This document shows positions 18,152 through 24,665 of a stretch of 25,780 nucleotides of DNA, in pieces (positions within the stretch are counted from its first letter, which is position 1; the number at the start of each line of letters is the position of its first letter). The notes beneath the pieces were generated by a model, which searched no databases, was not told the DNA's origin, and worked only from the letters and a program-made list of their open reading frames with translations. Source of the stretch: an uncultured Caulobacteraceae bacterium (lineage in GTDB: Bacteria > Pseudomonadota > Alphaproteobacteria > Caulobacterales > Caulobacteraceae); NCBI GenBank assembly GCA_937910255.1, contig CALEOQ010000180.1, forward strand, positions 1 to 25,780, given 5' to 3'. Made by a program: the position numbers and the translations under genes.

Positions 18152-18230
18152 TGCTCGCCCCTGTGGCGAGCATCCCTGTCGAGGGCAGGCGCAAGCGTCG
18201 CGAGGCATCCTGGGCACGAGGCCCAGGATG
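18151..18230. repeat. Palindromic intergenic repeat with two hairpins
   Basis: Hairpin one pairs ATGCTCGCC (18151-18159) with GGCGAGCAT (18165-18173). Hairpin two pairs CATCCTGGGC (18206-18215) with GCCCAGGATG (18221-18230). Both stems are perfect with 5-base loops. The element lies between the convergent tacA-like gene and the gapR-linked gene and probably ends transcription from one or both sides. It looks like a dispersed Caulobacterales extragenic element, which cannot be confirmed from one window. Confidence 0.7.
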
Positions 18231-18276
18231 ACGGCGGCGGGGGATGGACGCGCCTGCGGCGCGTAGGACCTCGGAC

Positions 18277-18591
18277 TTAGTCGTCAGTCTCATGCGGCTT
18301 GCGGCCGAAGCCGCGGCGGGTCATGGGCTTTTTCTCGCCCTTGGCCTTGGCCGAGATCTCCTTGAGCTTCCGGTGCTGCAGGGCCGAGAGCGCCTGGCCC
18401 GGCGCGCCCTTTTCGGGATCGCCGAAGGCGCGGCCATAGGTCTTCACCCGATCTTCCACCGAACCCAGGAACTCACCTTCCCATTCGGAGAGCTCCACGC
18501 CGGCGCGCACGGCCTCGCGCTGGACGCGCTTGAGCGCGTTCAGCGCGGCCCGTTTGGCCTGGGCCCGGGGGTCTGGAGCCTTACGCTTCAA
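18277..18591 (-). CDS. Conserved hypothetical basic protein downstream of gapR
   Basis: The 104-residue protein is rich in Lys and Arg, with an N-terminal basic helix ('MKRKAPDPRAQAKRAALNALKRVQREAVRAG', using Met for the start codon), a middle acidic stretch 'ELSEWEGEFLGSVEDRVKTYGRAFGDPEKG', and a basic tail 'RKLKEISAKAKGEKKPMTRRGFGRKP'. No domain is recognised. The start is a TTG at 18591: its first bases overlap the gapR stop (TTGA), GGAGAG lies just upstream, and no in-frame ATG exists before the last quarter of the protein. The overlap implies translational coupling to GapR, and the charge pattern would suit a nucleic-acid or ribosome partner. That is only inference. Confidence 0.7.
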   Translation of the reverse strand: MKRKAPDPRAQAKRAALNALKRVQREAVRAGVELSEWEGEFLGSVEDRVKTYGRAFGDPEKGAPGQALSALQHRKLKEISAKAKGEKKPMTRRGFGRKPHETDD

Positions 18592-18854
18592 ATCTCTCCG
18601 AGCGCCGAGAGATAGAGGTCGAGGATGGCCTCTTCCTCCTGACGCTTGGCGCGGTCCTGTTTGCGCAGGCGGACCACCTTGCGCAGCACCTTGACGTCAA
18701 AGCCGTTGCCCTTGGCTTCGGCGAAGACTTCCTTGATCTGCTCGGCGATCTCGGACTTTTCCAGCTCCAGGCGCTCGATGCGCTCGATGATGCTCTTCAG
18801 CTGCCCCTGGGCGGTGGTGTTCAGAATGTCGATGTGGGCGCTGTCGTCAGCCAT
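18588..18854 (-). CDS. gapR: GapR-type nucleoid-associated protein (DUF2312)
   Basis: The 88-residue protein matches DUF2312/GapR along its full length. 'QLKSIIERIERLELEKSEIAEQIKEVFAEAKGNGFDVKVLRKVVRLRKQ' forms the long coiled-coil helices, and 'DRAKRQEEEAILDLYLSALG' is the C-terminal helix that mediates tetramer formation. Basic residues on the middle helix (KVLRKVVRLRKQ) contact DNA. In Caulobacter crescentus GapR clamps overtwisted, AT-rich DNA ahead of forks and highly transcribed genes, stimulates gyrase and topoisomerase IV, and is important for normal growth. The gene is divergent from folE and overlaps the downstream basic-protein gene by four bases. A GANTC methylation site (18870-18874) lies in its upstream region. 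Confidence 0.95.
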   Translation of the reverse strand: MADDSAHIDILNTTAQGQLKSIIERIERLELEKSEIAEQIKEVFAEAKGNGFDVKVLRKVVRLRKQDRAKRQEEEAILDLYLSALGEI

Positions 18855-18991
18855 GGAAACGCGTCTTCCGAGTCGAGGATGGTTTGAAGCGCCGGACCCT
18901 ACCTCGCATCGGCGCCGAACGAAATCCGTCTGGAGGTCACAGGCTGAACTCCCCTAGGGTTGTTGCTCGTCATTCGCCAGCGGAGGCCGCC

Positions 18992-19579
18992 ATGACCGAC
19001 ACCCCACGCCACCGACCCACCAAGGAAGAGGCCGAGGCCGCCGTCCGCACGCTCATCGAGTGGGCCGGGGACGATCCCGACCGGGAGGGGCTGACCGAGA
19101 CGCCGGGCCGGGTCACCCGCTCCTATCGCGAGCTGTTCGCCGGATACGAGACCGACCCCCGGGAGTATCTGGAACGCACCTTCGAGGAGGTCGGCGGCTA
19201 TGACGAGATGGTCGTGCTGCGCGACATCCGGGTGGTCAGCTTCTGCGAGCATCACATGCTGCCGGTGATCGGCCGGGCCCATGTGGGTTATCTGCCCACC
19301 AATCGGGTGGTCGGCATCTCCAAGCTGGCCCGGGTGGTCCACGGCTTCGCCCGCCGACTGCAGATCCAGGAGAAGCTCACCGCCGAGATCGCCGGCGCCA
19401 TCCAGGACATCCTGCGCCCCAAGGGCGTCGGCGTGCTGATCGAGGCCGAGCACTCCTGCATGACCATGCGCGGGGTGAATACGCCAGGCTCGACCCTGAC
19501 CACCTCGACCCTGCTGGGCGAACTGCGCGACGATCCCCGCACCCGCCAGGAATTCCTGGAGCTGGTCCGCGGGCGGTGA
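18992..19579 (+). CDS. folE: GTP cyclohydrolase I
   Basis: The ATG at 18992 follows GGAGG with 6-base spacing; an open extension to 18884 is not conserved. The 195-residue enzyme converts GTP to 7,8-dihydroneopterin triphosphate, the first step of folate synthesis, as a cytoplasmic decamer. The zinc ligands are present: Cys85 and His88 in 'SFCEHHMLP' and Cys156 in 'EAEHSCMTMRGV', with His154 next to the active site. 'VGISKLARVVHGFARRLQIQEKLT' (107-130) and 'LRPKGVGVLIEAEH' are family signatures. It is the zinc-dependent FolE1 type. It is transcribed away from gapR; a paired-hairpin element begins a few bases after its stop. Confidence 0.97.
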   Translation: MTDTPRHRPTKEEAEAAVRTLIEWAGDDPDREGLTETPGRVTRSYRELFAGYETDPREYLERTFEEVGGYDEMVVLRDIRVVSFCEHHMLPVIGRAHVGYLPTNRVVGISKLARVVHGFARRLQIQEKLTAEIAGAIQDILRPKGVGVLIEAEHSCMTMRGVNTPGSTLTTSTLLGELRDDPRTRQEFLELVRGR

Positions 19580-19590
19580 AGATGAAATCA

Positions 19591-19691
19591 CCCCACCGCC
19601 GTCATGGTCGGGCTTGACCCGACCATCCATGCACACCGATCGACCCAGGTGTTCATGGCCCCTCGGGTCAAGCCCGAGGGTGACGGTGGGG
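19591..19691. repeat. Inverted palindromic intergenic repeat after folE
   Basis: The outer ends are near-inverted copies (CCCCACCGCCGTCA at 19591-19604, TGACGGTGGGG at 19681-19691). Hairpin one is ATGGTCGGG/CCCGACCAT (19604-19612/19618-19626). Hairpin two is CCCTCGGG/CCCGAGGG (19660-19667/19673-19680). The second hairpin is close to the reverse complement of the first (loops CTTGA and TCAAG). It lies between convergent folE and the HAD gene and may act as a terminator for both. Confidence 0.7.
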
Positions 19692-19705
19692 TTAGTGTCG
19701 GGCCC

Positions 19706-20308
19706 CTACAGCAGGCCGTGGGCCTCAAGAGCGGGGCGCAGGGCGGCCGGGTCGGTGAAGTGGTGGGTGTTCAGGCCGAAAACCTTGGCCGCGGCGATGT
19801 TGGCGGCGCTGTCGTCCACGAACAGGATGTCACCGGCCGCGTGGCCGAACCGTGCGCAGGCGATGGCGTAGATGCGCGGGTCGGGCTTGATCAGCTTTTC
19901 CTCGGCCGAGACCACATAGCCCTCCAGCCGCGCAAAGGCCGGGCTCATGGCGATGACCCCGTCAAACACCTCGTGGGACATGTTGGTCAGGCCAAACTGC
20001 GGTACGCCGGCCCCGTGCAGGGCCTCGATGGCGGCCTCGGTCTCGGGGATGGTTCCGGAGAACATCTCCCACCACCGCTCTTCCCAGGCGCGGATCTCGG
20101 CCTCGTATTCCGGGAAGCGTTCGATCAGGCCTTTGCGGTTTTCCGCGAAGGTGACGCCGAGGTCGTGGTTCACATGCCAGACCATGGTGCAGACATGCGA
20201 AAGGAACCGGTCCAGTTCGGCCGGCTCCTTGAAAATCTTCGCATAGAGCGTCCGCGGATCCCAGCGGACCACGACATTGCCGATATCCCAGAGAACAGCC
20301 TTGGCCAT
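19706..20308 (-). CDS. HAD-superfamily hydrolase (YihX-like phosphatase group)
   Basis: The 200-residue protein has the HAD motifs in order. Motif I is 'AVLWDIGNVVVRWDP' with nucleophile Asp8, motif II is 'FGLTNMSHE', motif III is Lys in 'EEKLIKPDPRIY', and motif IV is 'DILFVDDSAANIAAA'. An alpha-helical cap sits between motifs I and II. The DIGNV form, with Gly rather than Asp two residues after the nucleophile, is typical of the YihX and haloacid-dehalogenase-like subgroup, whose members act on small phosphates such as glucose-1-phosphate. The substrate here is unknown. It is 19 bases upstream in the same direction as no other gene; rpmJ precedes it on the same strand and could be co-transcribed. 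Confidence 0.88.
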   Translation of the reverse strand: MAKAVLWDIGNVVVRWDPRTLYAKIFKEPAELDRFLSHVCTMVWHVNHDLGVTFAENRKGLIERFPEYEAEIRAWEERWWEMFSGTIPETEAAIEALHGAGVPQFGLTNMSHEVFDGVIAMSPAFARLEGYVVSAEEKLIKPDPRIYAIACARFGHAAGDILFVDDSAANIAAAKVFGLNTHHFTDPAALRPALEAHGLL

Positions 20309-20326
20309 CTCCGGGGCCGGCCGCGC

Positions 20327-20452
20327 TTAGCCCTGCTTGGCTTTGAAGCGCGGGTCCGTCTTGTTGATGACGTAGACCACGCCCTTGCGGCGAACGAGCT
20401 TGCAGTCGCGGTGACGCGTCTTCAGCGACTTCAGCGAGCTTCTGACCTTCAT
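20327..20452 (-). CDS. rpmJ: 50S ribosomal protein L36 (zinc-free type)
   Basis: This 41-codon gene reads 'MKVRSSLKSLKTRHRDCKLV' then 'RRKGVVYVINKTDPRFKAKQG', a clear L36. It retains only one of the four zinc-ribbon ligands (Cys17), so it is the zinc-independent form common in alphaproteobacteria. L36 is a small basic protein of the large ribosomal subunit. It has its own well-formed sigma-70 promoter 61 bases upstream and a leader of about 54 nucleotides. The HAD gene follows 18 bases after its stop and may be read from the same promoter. Confidence 0.95.
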   Translation of the reverse strand: MKVRSSLKSLKTRHRDCKLVRRKGVVYVINKTDPRFKAKQG

Positions 20453-20512
20453 GAGCTTGTCTTCGCGCGTCGCCGCGCGCCGTCCTTCAGAGGGTTACCA
20501 ACAGAGCCGGCG

Positions 20513-20541
20513 CATATACGGGGCGGGGCCTTGGGAGTCAA
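20513..20541 (-). promoter_or_regulatory. Sigma-70-type promoter of rpmJ
   Basis: On the minus strand the sequence is TTGACT (-35, 20541-20536), a 17-base spacer and TATATG (-10, 20518-20513). Spacing is ideal and both hexamers are close to consensus. A GANTC site (20535-20539) overlaps the -35 edge. Confidence 0.75.
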
Positions 20542-20648
20542 CGGGGGCTCGCAGCGGAGGCCGTACGACCCCTGGTCTGGCTTGCGGCGTCGGCCCAAAG
20601 GGGCGAGGCTTCTCCCATAAGAATTAAGTCATGGGAGGATCATTCATT

Positions 20649-21464
20649 ATGTCTGCGACCATTAATCCGAACGGAACCCTGAAGGGCAAGGTCGCCCTGG
20701 TCACCGGCGCCAGCCGCGGCATCGGCGAGGCCATCGCCGCGCGCCTGGCCATGGAGGGCGCCAAGGTCGTCGTCTCGGCCCGCACGGCCCAGGAGGGCGA
20801 GAGCCGCCTGCCCGGGACGCTCGCCCATACGGTGGAGCGGCTGAAGGCCGCCGGCGCCGAGGCCGTCCTGGTCAAGGCCGACCTGGCCCAGGCGTCGGAG
20901 CGCGAACGGCTGGTGGAGGAGGCCGAAGCCGCCTTCGGCCCCATCGACATCCTGATCAACAACGCCGCCATCACCTATTTCATGCCGGTCCAGGACTTCA
21001 CGGAGAAGCGCTTCAAGCTGATGATGGAGGTGCAGGTCTATGCGCCCTTCCACCTGGCCCAGCTGGTAATGCCCGGCATGCGCCAGAAGGGCTGGGGCTC
21101 GATCGTCAACATCTCCTCGCCGGCCGGCATCCATCCCAAGCAACCCTATGCCGGCGGCCGCGGCGGCACGGTCTATGGCCTGTGCAAGGCGGCCCTGGAG
21201 CGGTTCACGACGGGGCTCGCCTCCGAAGTCCAGGGGGATGGGATCGCGGTCAATGTGGTCTCGCCGGGCCTGGTGGACACCCCTGGCGTCGCGGTCCACG
21301 GCCTGATCAACGAACAGACCAAGGACCGGGTGCAGCCCATCGAGTTCATCGCCGAGGCGGTCTATCAGCTGGCCAAGGCCGATGCGAAATCCATGACCGG
21401 CCGCGTCGACTATGCCGAACCCCTGCTCAAGGAGCTGGGGATCAAGCCGTCAGAACTGGTCTGA
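20649..21464 (+). CDS. Short-chain dehydrogenase/reductase (SDR)
   Basis: The ATG at 20649 is preferred because GGGAGGA lies 8 bases upstream; an ATG at 20631 would itself contain that site. The 271-residue classical SDR has the cofactor loop TGASRGIG (19-26), 'INNAA' (103-107), the catalytic Ser in 'VNISSPAG' (153-160) and Tyr176/Lys180 in 'VYGLCK'. 'SPGLVDTPGVA' follows. An Ala-Arg-Thr sequence after the second strand ('VVSARTAQEGES') suggests NADP(H). The inserted 'RLPGTLAHTVERLKAAGAEAV' segment resembles the hydroxysteroid dehydrogenase-like SDR subgroup. Substrate unknown. It appears to be a single-gene unit ending in the strong terminator that overlaps apbE. Confidence 0.9.
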   Translation: MSATINPNGTLKGKVALVTGASRGIGEAIAARLAMEGAKVVVSARTAQEGESRLPGTLAHTVERLKAAGAEAVLVKADLAQASERERLVEEAEAAFGPIDILINNAAITYFMPVQDFTEKRFKLMMEVQVYAPFHLAQLVMPGMRQKGWGSIVNISSPAGIHPKQPYAGGRGGTVYGLCKAALERFTTGLASEVQGDGIAVNVVSPGLVDTPGVAVHGLINEQTKDRVQPIEFIAEAVYQLAKADAKSMTGRVDYAEPLLKELGIKPSELV

Positions 21465-21469
21465 GCGAC

Positions 21470-22513
21470 CTAGTCCTCGAGAAGGGCCTGGAAGGCTGGC
21501 GAGAGCCGCTCTTCCAGGCCCTTTTTCGTATGGATCAGGAACCGCGCGGGAACGTCGTGGGCCGCGCAGAGCGCCAGGCCTTCTTCGGACCCCACCACTG
21601 ACAGCAGGGTGCACCAGGCGTCGGCGACCATGGCCTGGGCGTTCAGCGCGCTGACACAGGCCACGCCGCTCTCGCTGGGCCGGCCGGTGCGGGGATCGAG
21701 GGTATGGGCAAGCCGGCGGCCCTCATGGATCATGTAGCGGCGATAGTCGCCGGAGGTGGCCACCGACAGGCCGCACAGGGCCAGCAGGATCGGCGTCTGG
21801 CTTTCAATCTCGCCCTCCAGCCGCTCCAGGGCCACCCACCAGGGCTGGCCGTCGGGCTTCAGCCCCTCGCCGCGCAGTTCGCCGCCGACCTCCAGCAGGA
21901 AGTCGCGGACGCCAAGCCGCAGCAGCGCACGGGCCGCCTCATCGACCCCGAACCCCTTGGCGACGCCCGACAGGTCCAGGCTAAGCCCTCCCGGCTGGCG
22001 CAGCCGTCGACCGGCGGGATCGAAGTCCAGCCTCGTCCAGCCGGCCTGGGCGTGAGCCTCGGCGATCATCTGCGCCGTCGGCGGGGTGGCGATCGGTCCT
22101 GGCGGCCCAAACCCCCAGAGGTCGGTCAGACGGCCGACCGTGGGATCGAACGCCCCTTGGCCCAGGGCCGCCATCTCCAGGGCGCAGGCCATCACCTGGG
22201 CGAAGCCTGCAGGCAGATCCTGCCAGGCGCCGGCCGGGGCGCGGTTGAAGGCGCTGATGTGGGAGGCCGGCTCCCAGGTGCTCATCTCCGCCACCACCCG
22301 ATCCAGACGGTCCTGGACCGTGCGGGCCAGGACCTGGGCGCCGAGGCCCGGCAGGGTGATCGCCCTGAGCGTCCAGGTGACGCCCATGGCGGCGCCGGAG
22401 GCTTCCACCTCCAGCCCGCCGGCCTGAGGCGCCAGGTCCTCAGGCAGGGTCAGGGGCACGGCGACCCGGTGTTCGGGGCCGGCGCGCACAGATGAGGGGG
22501 CCTCCGGAGCCAA
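21470..22513 (-). CDS. apbE: FAD:protein FMN transferase (ApbE family)
   Basis: The 347-residue protein transfers FMN from FAD to a Thr/Ser of target proteins. It has the ApbE N-terminal motif 'GAAMGVTWTLRA' (~40-51), 'STWEPASHISAFNRA' (~78-92), the flavin-binding 'LSLDLSGVAKGFGVDEAARAL' (~176-196) and 'ATSGDYRRYM'. 'HTLDPRTGRPSESGVACVSALNAQAMVADAWCTLL' near 270-304 carries the Mg-binding Asp. The start is uncertain: the frame opens at a TTG (22513), with GTG codons at 22489 and slightly further in, and no ATG before the conserved motif. No signal peptide is visible, which is unusual for an ApbE that acts on periplasmic targets. It is the last gene of the PepSY-DUF2271-DUF4198 operon. Confidence 0.92.
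   Translation of the reverse strand: MAPEAPSSVRAGPEHRVAVPLTLPEDLAPQAGGLEVEASGAAMGVTWTLRAITLPGLGAQVLARTVQDRLDRVVAEMSTWEPASHISAFNRAPAGAWQDLPAGFAQVMACALEMAALGQGAFDPTVGRLTDLWGFGPPGPIATPPTAQMIAEAHAQAGWTRLDFDPAGRRLRQPGGLSLDLSGVAKGFGVDEAARALLRLGVRDFLLEVGGELRGEGLKPDGQPWWVALERLEGEIESQTPILLALCGLSVATSGDYRRYMIHEGRRLAHTLDPRTGRPSESGVACVSALNAQAMVADAWCTLLSVVGSEEGLALCAAHDVPARFLIHTKKGLEERLSPAFQALLED
21482..21526 (+). terminator. Intrinsic terminator of the SDR gene, inside the 3' end of apbE
   Basis: A perfect 13-bp stem, AAGGGCCTGGAAG (21482-21494) with CTTCCAGGCCCTT (21511-21523), is followed by a run of T on the plus strand. Its 16-base loop can pair further. It begins 17 bases after the SDR stop. On the minus strand no T-run follows, so it is directional, and it lies within codons for the last ApbE residues. 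Confidence 0.85.
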
Positions 22514-22518
22514 GCGGC

Positions 22519-23337
22519 CTATTCCGGCAGGACTTCCAGGGTGCCGACATAGACCGCCATGCGCTCGGCGCCCTCGATCGGGCTCTTTCCGCCGCGCATC
22601 TCGGCCTCCATCCAGTACATGCCGGGCTCGTCCCAGTTGATCTCCAGCAGGCCGTCGGCGGCGGTGGTCAGCTTCATCTCGCCGGGCTCGTCCCGGTAGC
22701 GTCCGCCGCCGCGGATCACCGTGACCTCGACGCCGGAGGCCGGCTGGCCGTCCAGCAGCAGGCGGAACTGGGCCGTCTCGCCGGCGAACAGGTCATTGGG
22801 GTGGGTGACCGGCGCCAGCTCCAGGCCCTTGCCGGTCGGGGCCAGGGCCTCGGTGGTGGGCTCGCCCAGGGTGGCGAAGGTCTCGATGCGACGCTGGGAG
22901 TGGACGATCCTCACATCGGTGGCCTCGGCCGGAATGGCGGTGGGCAGGTCGGCGGCCGCCCCGCGCCAGCGCTTCTGCTCGCCCCCCAGCTTGTAGGAGG
23001 CCATCAGCCCGTCGCCGACGCTGGCGATGCGATAGGTGCCGGGCGTGGTGAGCGGGATGTCGAAGGTGGAGCGATACTTGCCGGTGGCGGCGTTCTGGGG
23101 CGCGACCGTCGCGCCGTCCGGGCCGGTGATGACCAGGCCGTCCAGGCGCATGGGCACATGCTCGAAGACGAACAGGTCGTTGGAGACCGCCGCATCCACC
23201 GTCACCCAGGGATCGGTTCCCGACAGGACGGTCATGGAGGGCAGCATCCACTGCCGATGGGCCTGGGCGGCCATGGGAGCGGCCAGCATGGCGGTGAGCG
23301 CCGCAGCGGCGCAGAGGGGGCGAAGCAGGGTCTTCAT
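22519..23337 (-). CDS. DUF4198 periplasmic protein
   Basis: The ATG at 23337 follows GGAGAGA with 6-base spacing and starts a clear signal peptide; the longer frame to 23652 is spurious. The 272-residue protein has a signal sequence ending in 'AQA' at 24-26, so the mature chain would begin with His27 ('HRQWMLPS'). This is the usual DUF4198 start. Beta-sandwich text follows: 'VDAAVSNDLFVFEHVPMRLDGLVITGPDG', 'TGKYRSTFDIPLTTPGTYRI', and a second Ig-like half with 'LLLDGQPASGVEVTVIRGGGRYRDEPGEMKLTTAADGLLEI'. Families of this type were once mislabelled as nickel uptake proteins; the function is unproven. It probably sits in the periplasm and serves the metal or redox module encoded with it. Confidence 0.85.
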   Translation of the reverse strand: MKTLLRPLCAAAALTAMLAAPMAAQAHRQWMLPSMTVLSGTDPWVTVDAAVSNDLFVFEHVPMRLDGLVITGPDGATVAPQNAATGKYRSTFDIPLTTPGTYRIASVGDGLMASYKLGGEQKRWRGAAADLPTAIPAEATDVRIVHSQRRIETFATLGEPTTEALAPTGKGLELAPVTHPNDLFAGETAQFRLLLDGQPASGVEVTVIRGGGRYRDEPGEMKLTTAADGLLEINWDEPGMYWMEAEMRGGKSPIEGAERMAVYVGTLEVLPE

Positions 23338-23372
23338 GGCGCGTCTCTCCAGGAGCTTGTGGGTTTTGAGGG

Positions 23373-23888
23373 TCAGGGCTTTAGGCTGAGGCTGACGGCG
23401 CCGAGCTCGGTCTCGCCCTTGGCCTGGCCGGTTGCGGGCGCCTTGGGCGGCCACTGGAAGGGGATGCGGACCATTTCTCGGCCGCCGACCTCGCGGGCGG
23501 CTTCCACCACCAGATTGTACTGGCCGGCCGGAAGAGTCCCGAGCGGCGCCTTGCCGCCGACGAACTTCACCTGATGGCGGCCGGGGGCCTTGGTGGCGCC
23601 GCTGACGCCGTCGGCCGGCAGGGTCATGGCCCGCCCCGCCCGGCGCCACCACTGGCGCATGTCCTTCAGCCAGGTCTCGCCTTCCTGGTTTCTGAGCTTG
23701 ATGTCGTACCAGACCGCTAGCGTCTTCACCGCCGTCTGATCCGGCTTCTCCACCCAGATGGCCACATAGGGGTTGTGGTACTCGGCCACCGACATGCGGG
23801 GGATTTCCACGCTGAGGTTCAGCTCGGCCGCGGCGGCCGGCGAGGCCATCAGGCCGGTGAGAACGGCGGCGGAAGCAAGTCGGCGCAT
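23373..23888 (-). CDS. DUF2271 periplasmic protein with flavinylation motif
   Basis: The 171-residue protein starts at the ATG at 23888 with a signal peptide (positively charged 'MRRLA', hydrophobic core, 'ASPAAAAE' cleavage near 20-21). The mature domain has 'HNPYVAIWVEKPDQTAVKTLAVWYDIKLRNQEGETWLKDMRQWWRRAG' (38-85), typical of DUF2271. Next comes Asp93-Gly-Val-Ser-Gly-Ala-Thr99, a precise match to the Dxx(S/T)GA(T/S) motif that ApbE enzymes flavinylate in NqrC, RnfG and FMN-binding domains. 'PLGTLPAGQYNLVVEAAREVGGREM' completes the fold. With apbE in the same operon, FMN attached at Thr99 is predicted. This makes the protein a likely periplasmic electron carrier. The motif is seen directly; the modification is inferred. 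Confidence 0.88.
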   Translation of the reverse strand: MRRLASAAVLTGLMASPAAAAELNLSVEIPRMSVAEYHNPYVAIWVEKPDQTAVKTLAVWYDIKLRNQEGETWLKDMRQWWRRAGRAMTLPADGVSGATKAPGRHQVKFVGGKAPLGTLPAGQYNLVVEAAREVGGREMVRIPFQWPPKAPATGQAKGETELGAVSLSLKP

Positions 23889-23902
23889 GGGCGAAGATCC
23901 GT

Positions 23903-24589
23903 TCAGTGAATGAAGAGCAGGGCGAGCAGCAGGGGAATGATCAGGCCGGCCCCCACCAGGGGCCAGGTGGACCGGCGGGCGTGGGAATGCAGCTGTAGAA
24001 GGATCAGGCCGGTGACGCAGAACACCACGCAGCCGATGGCGAAGATGTCGAGGAACCACATCCAGGCCACCCCGGTGTTGCGGCCCTTGTGCAGGTCATT
24101 GAGGTAGGCGACCACGCCGCGGTCGGTGCGCTCGTAGATGACCTCGCCCACCGCGGTGTCGAGGCTCAGCCAGGCGTCGCCGCCGGGCCGCGGCAGGGCG
24201 AGATAGGCCTCGCCCGGCGACCATTCCGGGGCCGCGTCGGCAGGCAGGCTCACCTTGAGTTCCTCGCCGATCCAGGCGCGCACGGGATCGGGCAGAGGGG
24301 CCTCCTGCGCCTCCGCAGCCTGCGCCAAGGCCAGGAGGTCGGCCGGCAGCTCGGCCGTCTGCTCGCTCACCCGCGGGGTGGCGGGAATCGAACCGGCATG
24401 GTTCAGCGTGATGCCGGTGATGGCGAACAGCAGCATGCCGATCAGGCAGATGGCCGCGCTGATCCAGTGCCAGCGCAGGATCTGGCGCAGGAAGCCGGCC
24501 CGTCGCTGCGCCTGGCGCTTGGCCCGCGCGCGGGCCTCGGCGGCGTCAGGCGCCGCCGCAACTTCACCCAGCCGTTCAGACGTCGACAT
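23903..24589 (-). CDS. PepSY-associated membrane protein
   Basis: The 228-residue protein has a charged cytoplasmic N-terminus (1-38), a first membrane helix (~42-62) and a periplasmic PepSY-like region (~65-172). The latter contains 'WLSLDTAVGEVIYERTDRGVVAYLNDLHKGRNTG'. Two more helices follow (~176-199 and ~209-227). His41 and His64 flank the first helix, and His167, His201 and His203 flank the second; such histidines bind heme in related PepSY transmembrane reductases. It is the first gene of the operon, 14 bases before DUF2271. A role passing electrons from the membrane to the flavinylated DUF2271 protein, for instance to reduce ferric chelates, fits the set but is inference. Confidence 0.87.
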   Translation of the reverse strand: MSTSERLGEVAAAPDAAEARARAKRQAQRRAGFLRQILRWHWISAAICLIGMLLFAITGITLNHAGSIPATPRVSEQTAELPADLLALAQAAEAQEAPLPDPVRAWIGEELKVSLPADAAPEWSPGEAYLALPRPGGDAWLSLDTAVGEVIYERTDRGVVAYLNDLHKGRNTGVAWMWFLDIFAIGCVVFCVTGLILLQLHSHARRSTWPLVGAGLIIPLLLALLFIH

Positions 24590-24618
24590 TCACCGAAACC
24601 CACCACACCCCGCGCACT

Positions 24619-24638
24619 TGCGACTAGCTCGCACTAGC
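24619..24638. promoter_or_regulatory. Inverted and direct repeats upstream of the PepSY operon
   Basis: TGCGA-CTAGC-TCGCA (24619-24633) is a 5-5-5 inverted repeat, and ACTAGC recurs 10 bases apart (24623-24628, 24633-24638). It lies 30-49 bases before the PepSY start, in the expected promoter zone. A regulator site is possible. Confidence 0.35.
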
Positions 24639-24665
24639 AAGCCCCCTGCGAGGCCACAAGCTTTT

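Noticed and set aside
18124..18230. CRISPR array
   Set aside because: Only two adjacent 14-base copies without spacers, followed by palindromes; no repeat-spacer pattern and no cas genes.
21470..22513. ApbE as a 5'-truncated pseudogene
   Set aside because: All catalytic and metal-binding regions are present in one frame, including the N-terminal MGVTW motif; only the start codon and export signal are in question.
22519..23652. A longer 377-residue version of the DUF4198 protein
   Set aside because: The extra N-terminal part is Arg/Pro/Gly-rich and overlaps DUF2271 coding sequence, while the ATG at 23337 has a good ribosome-binding site and begins a clear signal peptide.
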